A DNA stretch of 64,000 nucleotides, taken from positions 248,001 to 312,000 of the forward strand of contig CAXXOZ010000006.1 in the NCBI GenBank assembly GCA_963676435.2. Reading direction: 5' to 3'. This DNA comes from CAXXOZ01 sp963676435. GTDB lineage: Bacteria; Bacillota; Clostridia; Lachnospirales; Lachnospiraceae. Within the stretch, counting starts at the first letter, position 1. The number at the start of each line of letters is the position of its first letter. This document shows positions 44,352 to 52,855 of the stretch, in pieces. Below the pieces are notes generated by a model. It was given only the letters and a program-made list of their open reading frames with translations, was not told the origin of the DNA and did not search any database. Position numbers and translations under genes: made by a program.

Positions 44352-45350
44352 ATGATTTCAAAACCCGCTCTACTTACTTTTATGAAGAAAGGCTTCAGAT
44401 ATGTACAAAGCAATGTAAAAGGAGTCACTCTTCTTTACCGTGTTAATGATGACGGAGTCAATGTCTGTGCATTAGTAGATGATGCACCAGCCGAGTCTTT
44501 AAAAGGAGAAGATTTTGAAGAGATAGCATTTCAGGTAGAAAGAAAACTTTTATTAAGTGGATATAGAAATGTGGATACTATGTTTTTCATTTTTTCAAAT
44601 CATCCAGAAAAAGTCAAGAAATTTACATCATACAATTTAAAATTTTGGATACTTGATTTGTTGGCAAAAAAAGTAATTGTTTATGAAAATCAACCAGAAG
44701 ATTACTTTTCATTAAGACATGAGCTAGAAGAAATGATGCTTGAGCCAGAAGTTAAAGAAAAAGCTTTTGATAAGGTGCCTTTTGTGACATTATCCATAGC
44801 ATTGATAAATATATTAATGTATGGAATTATGGCTGTCACAAATTCAGAAATCATAATTAATTATGGAGCATCATACTGGGGATATGTATTTAACGACTTT
44901 GAATTTTATAGGTTGTTAACAAATATTTTTTTACATTATAATATAACTCATTTAATTAATAATATAATTATTTTTATTCTTGCAGGAAATCAGCTTGAAG
45001 CTACAATTGGAAGAGTAAAGTTTTTAATTGTTTATTTAATAAGTGGAGTTGGAGCAAGTGTATTTTCTGCTATATATTATATGTTAGGAAATCAGCATGT
45101 TTTATCAGCAGGGGCATCTGGAGCGATTTATGGAGTTATTGGAGCAATAGCAGGGATAATCTTGAGAAGAAAAAAAGGCTTAGGAAGTATGATGGGAGTC
45201 CAGTTTTTTATTCTAATAGCTTTTATAATATTTGATGGAGCTTCAAGAAGTAATATTGATTTTATGGCTCATTTAAGTGGATTTGGAATTGGCTTGATAC
45301 TAACATTCTTTTTATATAAATCACCTTTAAATATTTATAAAGTTTCTTGA
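44352..45350 (+). CDS. rhomboid-family intramembrane serine protease
   Basis: 332 residues. A soluble N-terminal part of about 145 residues precedes six helices. The catalytic Ser is in GASGAIYGVIGA; HYNITHLINNIIIFILAGNQLE has the structural His/Asn pattern; the catalytic His is in MAHLSGFGIGL. It cleaves membrane-bound proteins within the bilayer. Start ATG 44352 behind AAGAGGT. It is 61 bp after the pilus operon; whether it is co-transcribed is unclear. Confidence 0.9.
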   Translation: MISKPALLTFMKKGFRYVQSNVKGVTLLYRVNDDGVNVCALVDDAPAESLKGEDFEEIAFQVERKLLLSGYRNVDTMFFIFSNHPEKVKKFTSYNLKFWILDLLAKKVIVYENQPEDYFSLRHELEEMMLEPEVKEKAFDKVPFVTLSIALINILMYGIMAVTNSEIIINYGASYWGYVFNDFEFYRLLTNIFLHYNITHLINNIIIFILAGNQLEATIGRVKFLIVYLISGVGASVFSAIYYMLGNQHVLSAGASGAIYGVIGAIAGIILRRKKGLGSMMGVQFFILIAFIIFDGASRSNIDFMAHLSGFGIGLILTFFLYKSPLNIYKVS

Positions 45351-45394
45351 AAGAAATATTAAAGTATAATAAAATATAATTGGAGGGACTTTAT

Positions 45395-46381
45395 ATGAAT
45401 ATAAACATATATTATGGTGGGAGAGGTCTTATAGAAGACCCTACGTTACATGTTTTAGAAAAGATTGAAAATGTTCTTGATGAATTACATGTTAATGTAA
45501 ACAAATATAATCTTTATGAAATAAGAAATTCCATAACAACTCTTCCTCAAACGCTAAAAGAGGCAGATGGTATAATTTTAGCTTCAAGTGTTGAATGGAT
45601 GGGTATCGGTGGGTTAATGACAGAATTTTTAGATGCCTGCTGGTTATATGGAGATAAATCAAAGATTAGCGAGACATATATGCAACCAGTAGTTATAGCT
45701 ACTACATATGGTGAAAAAGAAGCTATGTTGACTTTGAAAAACGCCTGGGGAATGCTTGGTGGTATTGTTTGTGAAGGACTAGAAGCATATGTTGAAGATA
45801 CAAGTGATTTTATAAGAAATAAAGACTATGTAGACTTAATAGAAAAAAAATCAGAAGATTTATATAGGTCAATATCTAAGAAAACGAAAAATCTTCCTTC
45901 CAGTACAAATGCTTTAAAACAGAGTATGCTTAAAGACTCTTTAAATTTAACACCTCAGGAGAGTGAGCAACTTTCAAAATATGTAGCAGATGATATATAT
46001 GTAAAAAAACAAAAAGAAGATATTGAAGAACTTGCAACGATGTTTAAAGGACTTCTTGGAGAAAACAAAACAGGTGATGAAGAATTTATTCAGGATTTAA
46101 TTTCGAAGTTTGTTATACAAAATAATTTTGTAGCAAGTTATTCTTTTATGATAGAAGATAAAAAAAAGGATTTATTAGTTGTTGTGAATAATGACAAAAT
46201 TTCTTGTAATTATGAAAAGAAAGAAGATGCAGATGTAATAGTAAAACTTTCTCATGAAGTTTTGTCAAATATAATAAAGGGAAGATTAACTTTTCAAAGG
46301 GCATTTATGACAGGTGAAATGAAAGCAAAAGGAAACTTTAAAACACTTAGAATGCTTGATGAATTGTTTAATTTTGGGTAA
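45395..46381 (+). CDS. flavodoxin-like domain fused to an SCP2 sterol-carrier domain
   Basis: 328 residues, ATG 45395 after TTGGAGGGAC. Residues 1-170 look like an NADPH-dependent FMN reductase/flavodoxin fold (MNINIYYGGRGL...DGIILASSVEWMGIGGLMTEFLDACW). The C-terminal 110 residues match SCP2 (SFMIEDKKKDLLVVVNND...DVIVKLSHEVLSNIIKGRLTFQRAFMTGEMKAKGN). SCP2 domains bind hydrophobic ligands, so a redox enzyme on a lipid-like substrate can be imagined. Followed after 6 bp by the HIT gene. Confidence 0.72.
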   Translation: MNINIYYGGRGLIEDPTLHVLEKIENVLDELHVNVNKYNLYEIRNSITTLPQTLKEADGIILASSVEWMGIGGLMTEFLDACWLYGDKSKISETYMQPVVIATTYGEKEAMLTLKNAWGMLGGIVCEGLEAYVEDTSDFIRNKDYVDLIEKKSEDLYRSISKKTKNLPSSTNALKQSMLKDSLNLTPQESEQLSKYVADDIYVKKQKEDIEELATMFKGLLGENKTGDEEFIQDLISKFVIQNNFVASYSFMIEDKKKDLLVVVNNDKISCNYEKKEDADVIVKLSHEVLSNIIKGRLTFQRAFMTGEMKAKGNFKTLRMLDELFNFG

Positions 46382-46387
46382 GAGAAA

Positions 46388-46807
46388 ATGAGAGACGAAA
46401 ATTGTATTTTTTGCAAAATTGCAAATGGTGAAATTCCTTCAAACGCTTTATACGAAGATGAAAACTTTAAAGTAATATTAGATCTTGCACCAGCTTCAAA
46501 AGGACATGCTCTGATAATTCCAAAAGAGCATGCGAAAAACCTTTTTGATCTTGACTCTAAGACAGCTAATGAAGCATTATTGGTTGCACAAAAAGTTGGT
46601 AAAGCAATGATGGAAACATTAGAGTGTGATGGATTAAATGTTTTACAGAACAATGGTGAGGCTGCTGGACAGACTGTTTTCCATTTTCATATGCACCTTA
46701 TTCCTAGATATAGTAGTGAAAAGAAAATTCTCACATGGCATCAGGGTAGCCCTGAAGAAAATGAATTAAAAGAAGTATCAGAAAAGATTAGGAAAGGGAT
46801 TGAATAA
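46388..46807 (+). CDS. HIT-family nucleotide-binding protein
   Basis: 139 residues. N-terminal zinc-type CIFCKIANGEIPSN, a His in KGHALIIPKEH, and the triad HFHMHLIPRY near the C-terminus (three His; the middle acts as nucleophile on nucleoside monophosphate derivatives). Hint-like protein; substrate not defined. The last 20 bases overlap the end of murG on the other strand. Confidence 0.93.
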   Translation: MRDENCIFCKIANGEIPSNALYEDENFKVILDLAPASKGHALIIPKEHAKNLFDLDSKTANEALLVAQKVGKAMMETLECDGLNVLQNNGEAAGQTVFHFHMHLIPRYSSEKKILTWHQGSPEENELKEVSEKIRKGIE

Positions 46808-47849
46808 GTTCAAGGATTGTTCCTATTCCATTCTTGGCAGTTGATTTGTTAATTGCTTCATGATATGTATCCTGATTTTCAAACATAAAATCAATTTTAG
46901 CGGCTAAGGTTTCAATGGTTAAAAATTCTTCTTCTATTACTTCACAAAAACCTTGGTTTTTATAAGACTCAGCATTAAGTATCTGATCTCCTCTGCTGGC
47001 ATTCGCAGGAAGAGGGATTAGGATACTTAATTTTTTTAATGCTACTATTTCACAAATTGTATTTGCACCAGCTCTTGAAATAATCAAATCGCTCATTGCA
47101 AATAAATCTTTTAGTTCTTCATTTACATATTCAAATTGTTTATAACCTTCAATATCCAGTAATGTTTCGTCAAGTTTGTCTTTACCACATATATGTACAA
47201 TCTGATATTTCTTTAATAGTGTTGGTAAAGCTTGTCTTACTAATTTATTTACAGATGCTGCACCTAAACTACCTCCAATAACCATGATTGTAGGTTTATC
47301 ACCCCAGAAGCCACAATACTCTAGACCCTTTTGTTTATCTCCTAAGAAAAGTTCTTCTCTAATCGGTGAACCCGTATGAATAGACTTCTCTTTTGGTATG
47401 AATTTTACGGTTTCAGGAAAATTATGACATACTTTTGTTGCATGTGGAAAAGCAATTCTATTAGCTAACCCTGGTGTAATATCAGACTCGTGTATTATTA
47501 CAGGTATTCCCTTTTTATCAGCTGCAATAACAATAGGCACAGAAACATAGCCTCCCTTTGAAAAGACTACATCTGGTTTATATTCTTTAATTATTTTTTT
47601 AGCCTCAAGATATCCTTTAAATACTTTTATAGGAGATGATAGATTTTTAAGAGTAATATTTCTTCTTAATTTGCCTGAAGAAATCCCACTATAATCAACA
47701 CCTACTTCTTCAATAAGCTTTTTTTCAATTCCATCATAGGATCCAACATATTTTATTTCATATCCTGCTTCAATAAGTTTTGGGATTAATGCTAGGTTTG
47801 GAGTTACATGTCCAGCCGTTCCGCCCCCTGTTAATAATATTTTTTTCAT
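46788..47849 (-). CDS. murG: UDP-GlcNAc:lipid I N-acetylglucosaminyltransferase
   Basis: Makes lipid II for peptidoglycan, on the inner face of the membrane. 353 residues. Signatures: LLTGGGTAGHVTPNLAL, GKLRR, FSKGGYVSVPIVIAA, IHESDITPGLANRI, VIGGSLGAASVN, the acceptor/UDP-binding SRAGANTICEIVAL and the final part ANASRGDQILNA. It stands alone, away from the dcw cluster. There is no Shine-Dalgarno site; ATG 47849 is 7 nt after an extended -10 (TGCTATAAT), so the transcript is probably leaderless. Confidence 0.96.
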   Translation of the reverse strand: MKKILLTGGGTAGHVTPNLALIPKLIEAGYEIKYVGSYDGIEKKLIEEVGVDYSGISSGKLRRNITLKNLSSPIKVFKGYLEAKKIIKEYKPDVVFSKGGYVSVPIVIAADKKGIPVIIHESDITPGLANRIAFPHATKVCHNFPETVKFIPKEKSIHTGSPIREELFLGDKQKGLEYCGFWGDKPTIMVIGGSLGAASVNKLVRQALPTLLKKYQIVHICGKDKLDETLLDIEGYKQFEYVNEELKDLFAMSDLIISRAGANTICEIVALKKLSILIPLPANASRGDQILNAESYKNQGFCEVIEEEFLTIETLAAKIDFMFENQDTYHEAINKSTAKNGIGTILELIQSLS

Positions 47850-47864
47850 GTTTTTATTATAGCA
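47850..47864 (-). promoter_or_regulatory. extended -10 promoter of murG, leaderless geometry
   Basis: Minus strand TGC-TATAAT (47864-47856); 7 nt from the end of TATAAT to the A of the ATG. No clear -35 is seen. Confidence 0.65.
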
Positions 47865-47942
47865 AAAAACTTTATATTATACTAGAATAAAACCTGAATT
47901 TTGGTATAATAGATTTATGCAAAAAAATAAATGGAGAAATTA

Positions 47943-49220
47943 ATGGGTATAAAAATAGAAGATATAAAGACAGTTGAAGGAAAAGAAATAACTTTATATA
48001 TTGAAAATAATATTATAAAAAGTATTGATAAAAAACCAGAAAATTTTAAACCAGAAAAAATAATTAATGGAAAGAATAAACTATTAATTCCTGGATTAAT
48101 AAATACTCATACTCATGCCTATATGTCGTTATTTAGGAATGTAGCGGATGACTTGTCTTTTGAAGACTGGCTTTTTAAAAATATTGAGCCTCTAGAAGAA
48201 AAGCTTGTTCCAAAAGATGCATATTACGGTGCACTTTTGTCAATAATTGAAATGATAAAAACAGGAACGACATGTTTTTTAGATATGCAAATGCATATCA
48301 ATCAAACAACTCAGGCTGTTATGGATTCTGGGATTAGAGGTGTTATAACCAGAGGACTTGTGGGAAGTGGTGAAGATGAAGGTGGAAAAAGAAGACTTAA
48401 AGAAGCTAAGGAAGAGATGGAAAATTTTAAAGGCTGCGAACTTTTAAGTTTTATGTATGGACCTCATGCACCTTATTCATGTGATGATATATATTTAAAG
48501 AATGTAATTGAAAAGGCTAAAGAAGACAACATTGGAATAAATATTCATCTGGCAGAAAGTAAATTTGAAATAATGCAGATAAAAGAAAAATATGGTGTTA
48601 CACCTATTGAGCTTGCCGATAAAGTAGGGATTTTCGATGGTCATACCGTTGCGGCTCATTGCGTAAATTTAACTGAAAATGACATTGAAATATTAAAGAG
48701 AAAAAATGTTAATGTAGCGATAAACCCTAAAAGTAATATGAAGCTTGGAAATGGATTTGCTCCAGTATATGAAATGTTAAAACAAGGAGTAAATATTTCA
48801 ATAGGTACAGACGGAGCAGCAAGCAATAATTCATTAAATCTATTTTCAGAAATGAATGCGGCGGCGCTTATCTATAAAGGAAATTTAGAAAACTCTCAAG
48901 TAGTTTCAGCTGAAGATATATATGGATTTGTTACGAAAAACGGGGCGAAGGCTGTTGGATTAGAAGGACAGATAGGAGAAATCAAAGAAAATATGAAGGC
49001 AGATTTATGTATAATAGATACTAATACTCCTGCTTTCAGACCAAAGAATAATATGATTTCTGCTCTTTCTTATTCAGCGAGTGGGTATGAAGTAGAAACA
49101 GTTATTGTAAATGGAAAAATATTAATGGAAAATAAAGAATTAAAAACCATAGATGAAGAAAAAGTTTATTATAATGTAGAAAAAATTTGCGAAAAAATAG
49201 GAATCGAGAGGAGATTTTAA
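47943..49220 (+). CDS. mtaD: 5'-methylthioadenosine / S-adenosylhomocysteine deaminase
   Basis: 425 residues from ATG 47943 (GGAGAAATTA site). Amidohydrolase barrel with the zinc motif NTHTHAYMSLFRNVADDLSFEDWL, then GPHAPYSC, NIHLAES, VAAHCVNL and IGTDGAASNN, the pattern of MTA/SAH deaminases that turn SAH into S-inosylhomocysteine. Immediately followed by ahcY with one base between, so both should be made together. A TATAAT box lies upstream (47905-47910). Confidence 0.88.
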   Translation: MGIKIEDIKTVEGKEITLYIENNIIKSIDKKPENFKPEKIINGKNKLLIPGLINTHTHAYMSLFRNVADDLSFEDWLFKNIEPLEEKLVPKDAYYGALLSIIEMIKTGTTCFLDMQMHINQTTQAVMDSGIRGVITRGLVGSGEDEGGKRRLKEAKEEMENFKGCELLSFMYGPHAPYSCDDIYLKNVIEKAKEDNIGINIHLAESKFEIMQIKEKYGVTPIELADKVGIFDGHTVAAHCVNLTENDIEILKRKNVNVAINPKSNMKLGNGFAPVYEMLKQGVNISIGTDGAASNNSLNLFSEMNAAALIYKGNLENSQVVSAEDIYGFVTKNGAKAVGLEGQIGEIKENMKADLCIIDTNTPAFRPKNNMISALSYSASGYEVETVIVNGKILMENKELKTIDEEKVYYNVEKICEKIGIERRF

Positions 49221-49221
49221 A

Positions 49222-50472
49222 ATGGATTGCAGCATCAAGGATATTAACATGGCACCAGAAGGTGAAAAGAAAATAGAGTGGGTTAAAAAGAACTGTCCTT
49301 TATTAAGAAGTTTAGAGGAAGAGTTTTTAGAAACAAAACCATTTGAAGGAATAAAAGTGGCACTATCAATACATTTAGAAGCTAAAACAGCATACCTATG
49401 TAAAGTTTTAGCGGCAGGTGGTGCAGATATGTATATTACAGGAAGTAATCCTCTATCTACACAAGACGATGTGGCAGCAGCCCTTGCAGCTTCAGGACTT
49501 AAAGTTTATGCATGGTATAATTGTTGTGATATTGACTATAAAGAACACATCAGAAGTGTATTGAAAAACAAACCAAATATAATAATTGATGACGGTGGAG
49601 ACCTTGTAAATATGCTTCACAGTGAATTCAAGGAAAATATTCCTTATGTTATAGGTGGATGTGAAGAAACTACTACTGGAATAATAAGGCTTATAGCAAT
49701 GGAAAAAAATGGTGAGCTAGAGTTCCCAATGGTATTAGTTAATAATGCAGACTGTAAACATTTGTTTGACAATAGATACGGCACAGGCCAATCAGTTTTT
49801 GATGGCATTAATCGTACTACAAACTTAATAGTAGCAGGAAAAAATGTAGTAGTAGCAGGCTATGGATGGTGCGGTAAAGGTGTTGCTATGAGAGCCAAAG
49901 GTCTTGGAGCAAAAGTTATAGTAACTGAAATCGATCCAGTAAAGGCAATCGAGGCTGTAATGGATGGCTTTGATGTTATGAAAATGAATGATGCGGCTAA
50001 AGTTGGAGACTTTTTTATAACTGTTACAGGCTGTAAAGGTGTTATTACAAAGGAAGATTTTAAAGCAATGAAGAATGGAGCAATTCTTTGTAACGCAGGA
50101 CATTTTGATATTGAGATAGATGTTATTGGTATGGAAGAAATGGCTATAGAAAAAGCGGAGCAAAGAAAAAATATCATGGGTTATAGAATAGATGAGGACA
50201 AATGGCTTTATCTTTTAGGAGAAGGAAGATTAGTTAACCTGGCAGCAGGTGATGGTCACCCAGCAGAGATAATGGATATGAGTTTTGCTATTCAGGCTCT
50301 TAGTGCAAAATATTTAGTAGAAAATAAAGACTCTCTTACAGAGAAACTTATAAATGTTCCCAAAGAAGTAGACTTCGAAGTAGCAAGAAGGGAACTTGAA
50401 TTTTTAGGCAAGTCTATTGATACTTTAACTAAAGAACAGGAAGCGTATCTAAATAGTTCTAGTATTGATTAA
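49222..50472 (+). CDS. ahcY: adenosylhomocysteinase (possibly S-inosylhomocysteine hydrolase)
   Basis: 416 residues. NAD-dependent hydrolase that splits SAH to homocysteine and a nucleoside. Seen: SIHLEAKTAYL, IIDDGGDLVNMLH, GCEETTTGI, the catalytic Lys/Asp in DCKHLFDNRYGTGQS, NAD site VVAGYGWCGKGVAMRAKGLGA, and NAAGDGHPAEIMDMSF-like end. The HLEAKTA form replaces the HMTVETA-type adenine contact of animal enzymes; archaeal-type proteins have it. Starts after AGGAGA inside the end of the deaminase gene. The paired deaminase makes SIH a likely substrate. Confidence 0.9.
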   Translation: MDCSIKDINMAPEGEKKIEWVKKNCPLLRSLEEEFLETKPFEGIKVALSIHLEAKTAYLCKVLAAGGADMYITGSNPLSTQDDVAAALAASGLKVYAWYNCCDIDYKEHIRSVLKNKPNIIIDDGGDLVNMLHSEFKENIPYVIGGCEETTTGIIRLIAMEKNGELEFPMVLVNNADCKHLFDNRYGTGQSVFDGINRTTNLIVAGKNVVVAGYGWCGKGVAMRAKGLGAKVIVTEIDPVKAIEAVMDGFDVMKMNDAAKVGDFFITVTGCKGVITKEDFKAMKNGAILCNAGHFDIEIDVIGMEEMAIEKAEQRKNIMGYRIDEDKWLYLLGEGRLVNLAAGDGHPAEIMDMSFAIQALSAKYLVENKDSLTEKLINVPKEVDFEVARRELEFLGKSIDTLTKEQEAYLNSSSID

Positions 50473-50492
50473 CATATATAGGAGGTAATTAT

Positions 50493-51779
50493 ATGTCAAA
50501 AATTAGTTTTGATTATGAAAACGCGATTAATTTTGTCACAGAAAAAGAGCTTGGTGACATGGAACAAATCGTAGAACAAAAAAAGGAAGAACTTGTTTCT
50601 GGGAAAGGTAAAGGAAACGATTATATTGGATGGATTGACCTGCCAGTAAATTATGACAAAGAAGAGTTTGTCAGAATTGAAAAAGCGGCAGAAAAAATAA
50701 AAGGCGATTCAGATTATTTAATTGTAATAGGTATTGGCGGTTCATACCTTGGTGCTAGAGCGGCAATAGAGTTTTTGATGCCAAAAAGTAATACTAAAGT
50801 TCTATATGCAGGAAATAATATTAGCACTAGCTATCTTTTAAGTGTTATGGAAGAAATCAAAGGGAAAGATTTTTCTATAAATGTTATTTCTAAATCTGGA
50901 ACAACTACAGAACCAGCAATTGCATTCAGAATATTTAAAAAACTTTTAGAAGAAAAATATGGAAAAAGTGAAGCAGCAAATAGGATTTATGCAACAACAG
51001 ATAAAGAAAAAGGTGCCCTAAAGACTTTGGCAAATAATGAGTTATATGAAACCTTTGTAGTTCCTGATGATGTTGGAGGAAGATTTTCAGTACTTACAGC
51101 TGTAGGACTTTTACCAATAGCAGTAGCAGGAGCGGACATTAGAAAGCTTATGGAAGGTGCAAAAGTCTGTAGAGAAAGATGTTTAAATAAGCCTTATAAT
51201 GAAAACGATGCTCTTAAATATGCAGCGATAAGAAATGTTTTATTAGAAAAAAATAAAACAATAGAAGTTCTTGCTAATTATGAACCTTCTCTACATTATG
51301 TTGCAGAGTGGTGGAAGCAGTTATACGGTGAAAGTGAAGGAAAAGATGGAAAAGGTATTTTCCCAGCATCACTTGATTTAACAGCAGACTTACATTCTAT
51401 GGGACAGTATATGCAGGATGGAATTAGATGTATTTTCGAAACAGTTCTTAATATTGAGGAATGTGAAGGAAAATTATATATAGAAAATGAGGAATCAGAC
51501 CTAGATGGACTTAATTATCTGGCAGGAAAAACTCTTGATTATGTTAATAAGTCTGCTATGAAAGGAACAATACTTGCTCATATAGAAGGTGATGTACCAA
51601 ACTTATTAATTAACATACCAAAGCAAAACGAATATTACCTTGGGGAACTGTTTTATTTCTTTGAATTTGCTTGTGGAGTAAGTGGCTATGTTTTAGGAGT
51701 AAATCCATTTAACCAGCCTGGAGTAGAAAGTTACAAAAAGAACATGTTTGAAATATTAGGAAAACCTACTCTTCAATAA
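50493..51779 (+). CDS. pgi: glucose-6-phosphate isomerase
   Basis: 428 residues; interconverts glucose-6-P and fructose-6-P. Seen: VIGIGGSYLGARAAIEFL, VISKSGTTTEPAIAFRIF, VVPDDVGGRFSVLTAVGLLPIAVAG, the catalytic region NYEPSLHYVAEWWKQLYGESEGKDGKG, and the end GVNPFNQPGVESYKKNMFEILGK. Start behind AGGAGGTAA. The 3' end overlaps the convergent small gene by 14 bases. Confidence 0.96.
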   Translation: MSKISFDYENAINFVTEKELGDMEQIVEQKKEELVSGKGKGNDYIGWIDLPVNYDKEEFVRIEKAAEKIKGDSDYLIVIGIGGSYLGARAAIEFLMPKSNTKVLYAGNNISTSYLLSVMEEIKGKDFSINVISKSGTTTEPAIAFRIFKKLLEEKYGKSEAANRIYATTDKEKGALKTLANNELYETFVVPDDVGGRFSVLTAVGLLPIAVAGADIRKLMEGAKVCRERCLNKPYNENDALKYAAIRNVLLEKNKTIEVLANYEPSLHYVAEWWKQLYGESEGKDGKGIFPASLDLTADLHSMGQYMQDGIRCIFETVLNIEECEGKLYIENEESDLDGLNYLAGKTLDYVNKSAMKGTILAHIEGDVPNLLINIPKQNEYYLGELFYFFEFACGVSGYVLGVNPFNQPGVESYKKNMFEILGKPTLQ

Positions 51780-52032
51780 CATGTATTTCTAGATAATCAA
51801 AATCGATTTCTTCTATAAAATTGTGATTGTAAAAACGAGCTTTATCATGCATTTTAAAATCATTAATAGTTGAATCAAGCCATATAGGCTTACACAAATC
51901 AAATTGGTAGCATATATCATCAATCGCATTAAATATTTTTTTAGTGCGGTTGATTTTTTCGTCGTCATTACATATGACAATATCTTTTAACATTCTGTTG
52001 TCTTTAAATATCTTTGCCCATAATCTAAACAT
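51766..52032 (-). CDS. conserved hypothetical protein (88 aa), apparently leaderless
   Basis: The product runs MFRLWAKIFKDNRMLKDIVI, then a segment RTKKIFNAIDDICYQFDLCKP and IWLDSTINDF, ending FIEEIDFDYLEIHVIEE. I believe this kind of protein is widespread in Clostridia but without a function. Start at 52032 is chosen because a TTGTAA-N17-TATACT promoter ends 7 nt before it; an upstream ATG at 52038 would lie before the expected transcript start. No Shine-Dalgarno sequence. Divergent from the sirtuin gene. Confidence 0.7.
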   Translation of the reverse strand: MFRLWAKIFKDNRMLKDIVICNDDEKINRTKKIFNAIDDICYQFDLCKPIWLDSTINDFKMHDKARFYNHNFIEEIDFDYLEIHVIEE

Positions 52033-52038
52033 AGGCAT

Positions 52039-52067
52039 AGTATACACATTTTTCAGTTGTTTTACAA
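52039..52067 (-). promoter_or_regulatory. promoter of the 88-aa gene, leaderless geometry
   Basis: TTGTAA, 17 bp, TATACT on the minus strand; overlaps the divergent sirtuin promoter. Confidence 0.65.
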
Positions 52068-52085
52068 TATGAATTGTTATATAAT
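52057..52085 (+). promoter_or_regulatory. promoter of the sirtuin gene
   Basis: TTGTTT, 17 bp, TATAAT, followed by a leader with AAAGGGAG. Confidence 0.6.
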
Positions 52086-52118
52086 TAAACTTGCAAACTT
52101 TAAAAGGGAGTGTATACA

Positions 52119-52832
52119 TTGGACAAAATTGAAACGCTTCATAAGATGATTGAAGAAAGTGATAATATTGTGTTTTTTGGAGGGGCAGGAGTATCTACAG
52201 AAAGTAATATTCCTGACTTTAGGAGTACTGATGGACTATATTCCCAACAGTATGATTATCCACCAGAAACGATATTAAGTCATACTTTTTTTATGAATCA
52301 TCCTGAAGAATTTTTTAAATTTCATAAAAATAAAATGATATGTCTGGGTGCAAAACCAAATGCTGCACATTTAAAACTGGCTGAGTGGGAAAAAGAAGGA
52401 AAGTTAAAGGCTGTAATCACTCAAAATATAGATGGACTTCATAATGCAGCAGGCAGTAAAAATGTTCTTGAACTACATGGATCTGTTTATAAAAATTATT
52501 GCATGAGTTGTAATAAAAAATATTCAGTTGAATTTATCGTAAACAGTGAAGGGGTTCCCAGATGCTCATGTGGAGGCATAGTAAGACCAGATGTTGTTCT
52601 CTATGAAGAAGGGCTTGATCAGGATGTAATAAGAAGAGCAATAAAACATTTGATGGAAGCAGATGTTTTAATTGTGGGAGGAACATCTTTGGTAGTATAC
52701 CCTGCGGCAGGACTTATAGACTATTACCCAAGAAATAAGCTTGTATTAATAAATAAAACAGAAACACCAATGGATGGAAAAGCAGATTTAGTTGTAACTG
52801 GAAGTATAGGGGAAATTTTTTCAAAGATATAA
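52119..52832 (+). CDS. cobB: NAD-dependent protein deacylase (sirtuin)
   Basis: 237 residues from TTG 52119 (GGGAG, 8 nt). Removes acyl groups from lysines using NAD. Motifs: GGAGVSTESNIPDFRS, TQNIDGLH, catalytic LELHGS, zinc Cys set CMSCNKKY...CSCGG, and VGGTSLVVYPAAGL. GTG 52110 in frame is too near the ribosome site. Followed after a short gap by a coiled-coil protein gene with its own GAAGGAGG. Confidence 0.93.
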   Translation: MDKIETLHKMIEESDNIVFFGGAGVSTESNIPDFRSTDGLYSQQYDYPPETILSHTFFMNHPEEFFKFHKNKMICLGAKPNAAHLKLAEWEKEGKLKAVITQNIDGLHNAAGSKNVLELHGSVYKNYCMSCNKKYSVEFIVNSEGVPRCSCGGIVRPDVVLYEEGLDQDVIRRAIKHLMEADVLIVGGTSLVVYPAAGLIDYYPRNKLVLINKTETPMDGKADLVVTGSIGEIFSKI

Positions 52833-52855
52833 AAAGAAGTTTGAAGGAGGATTTA

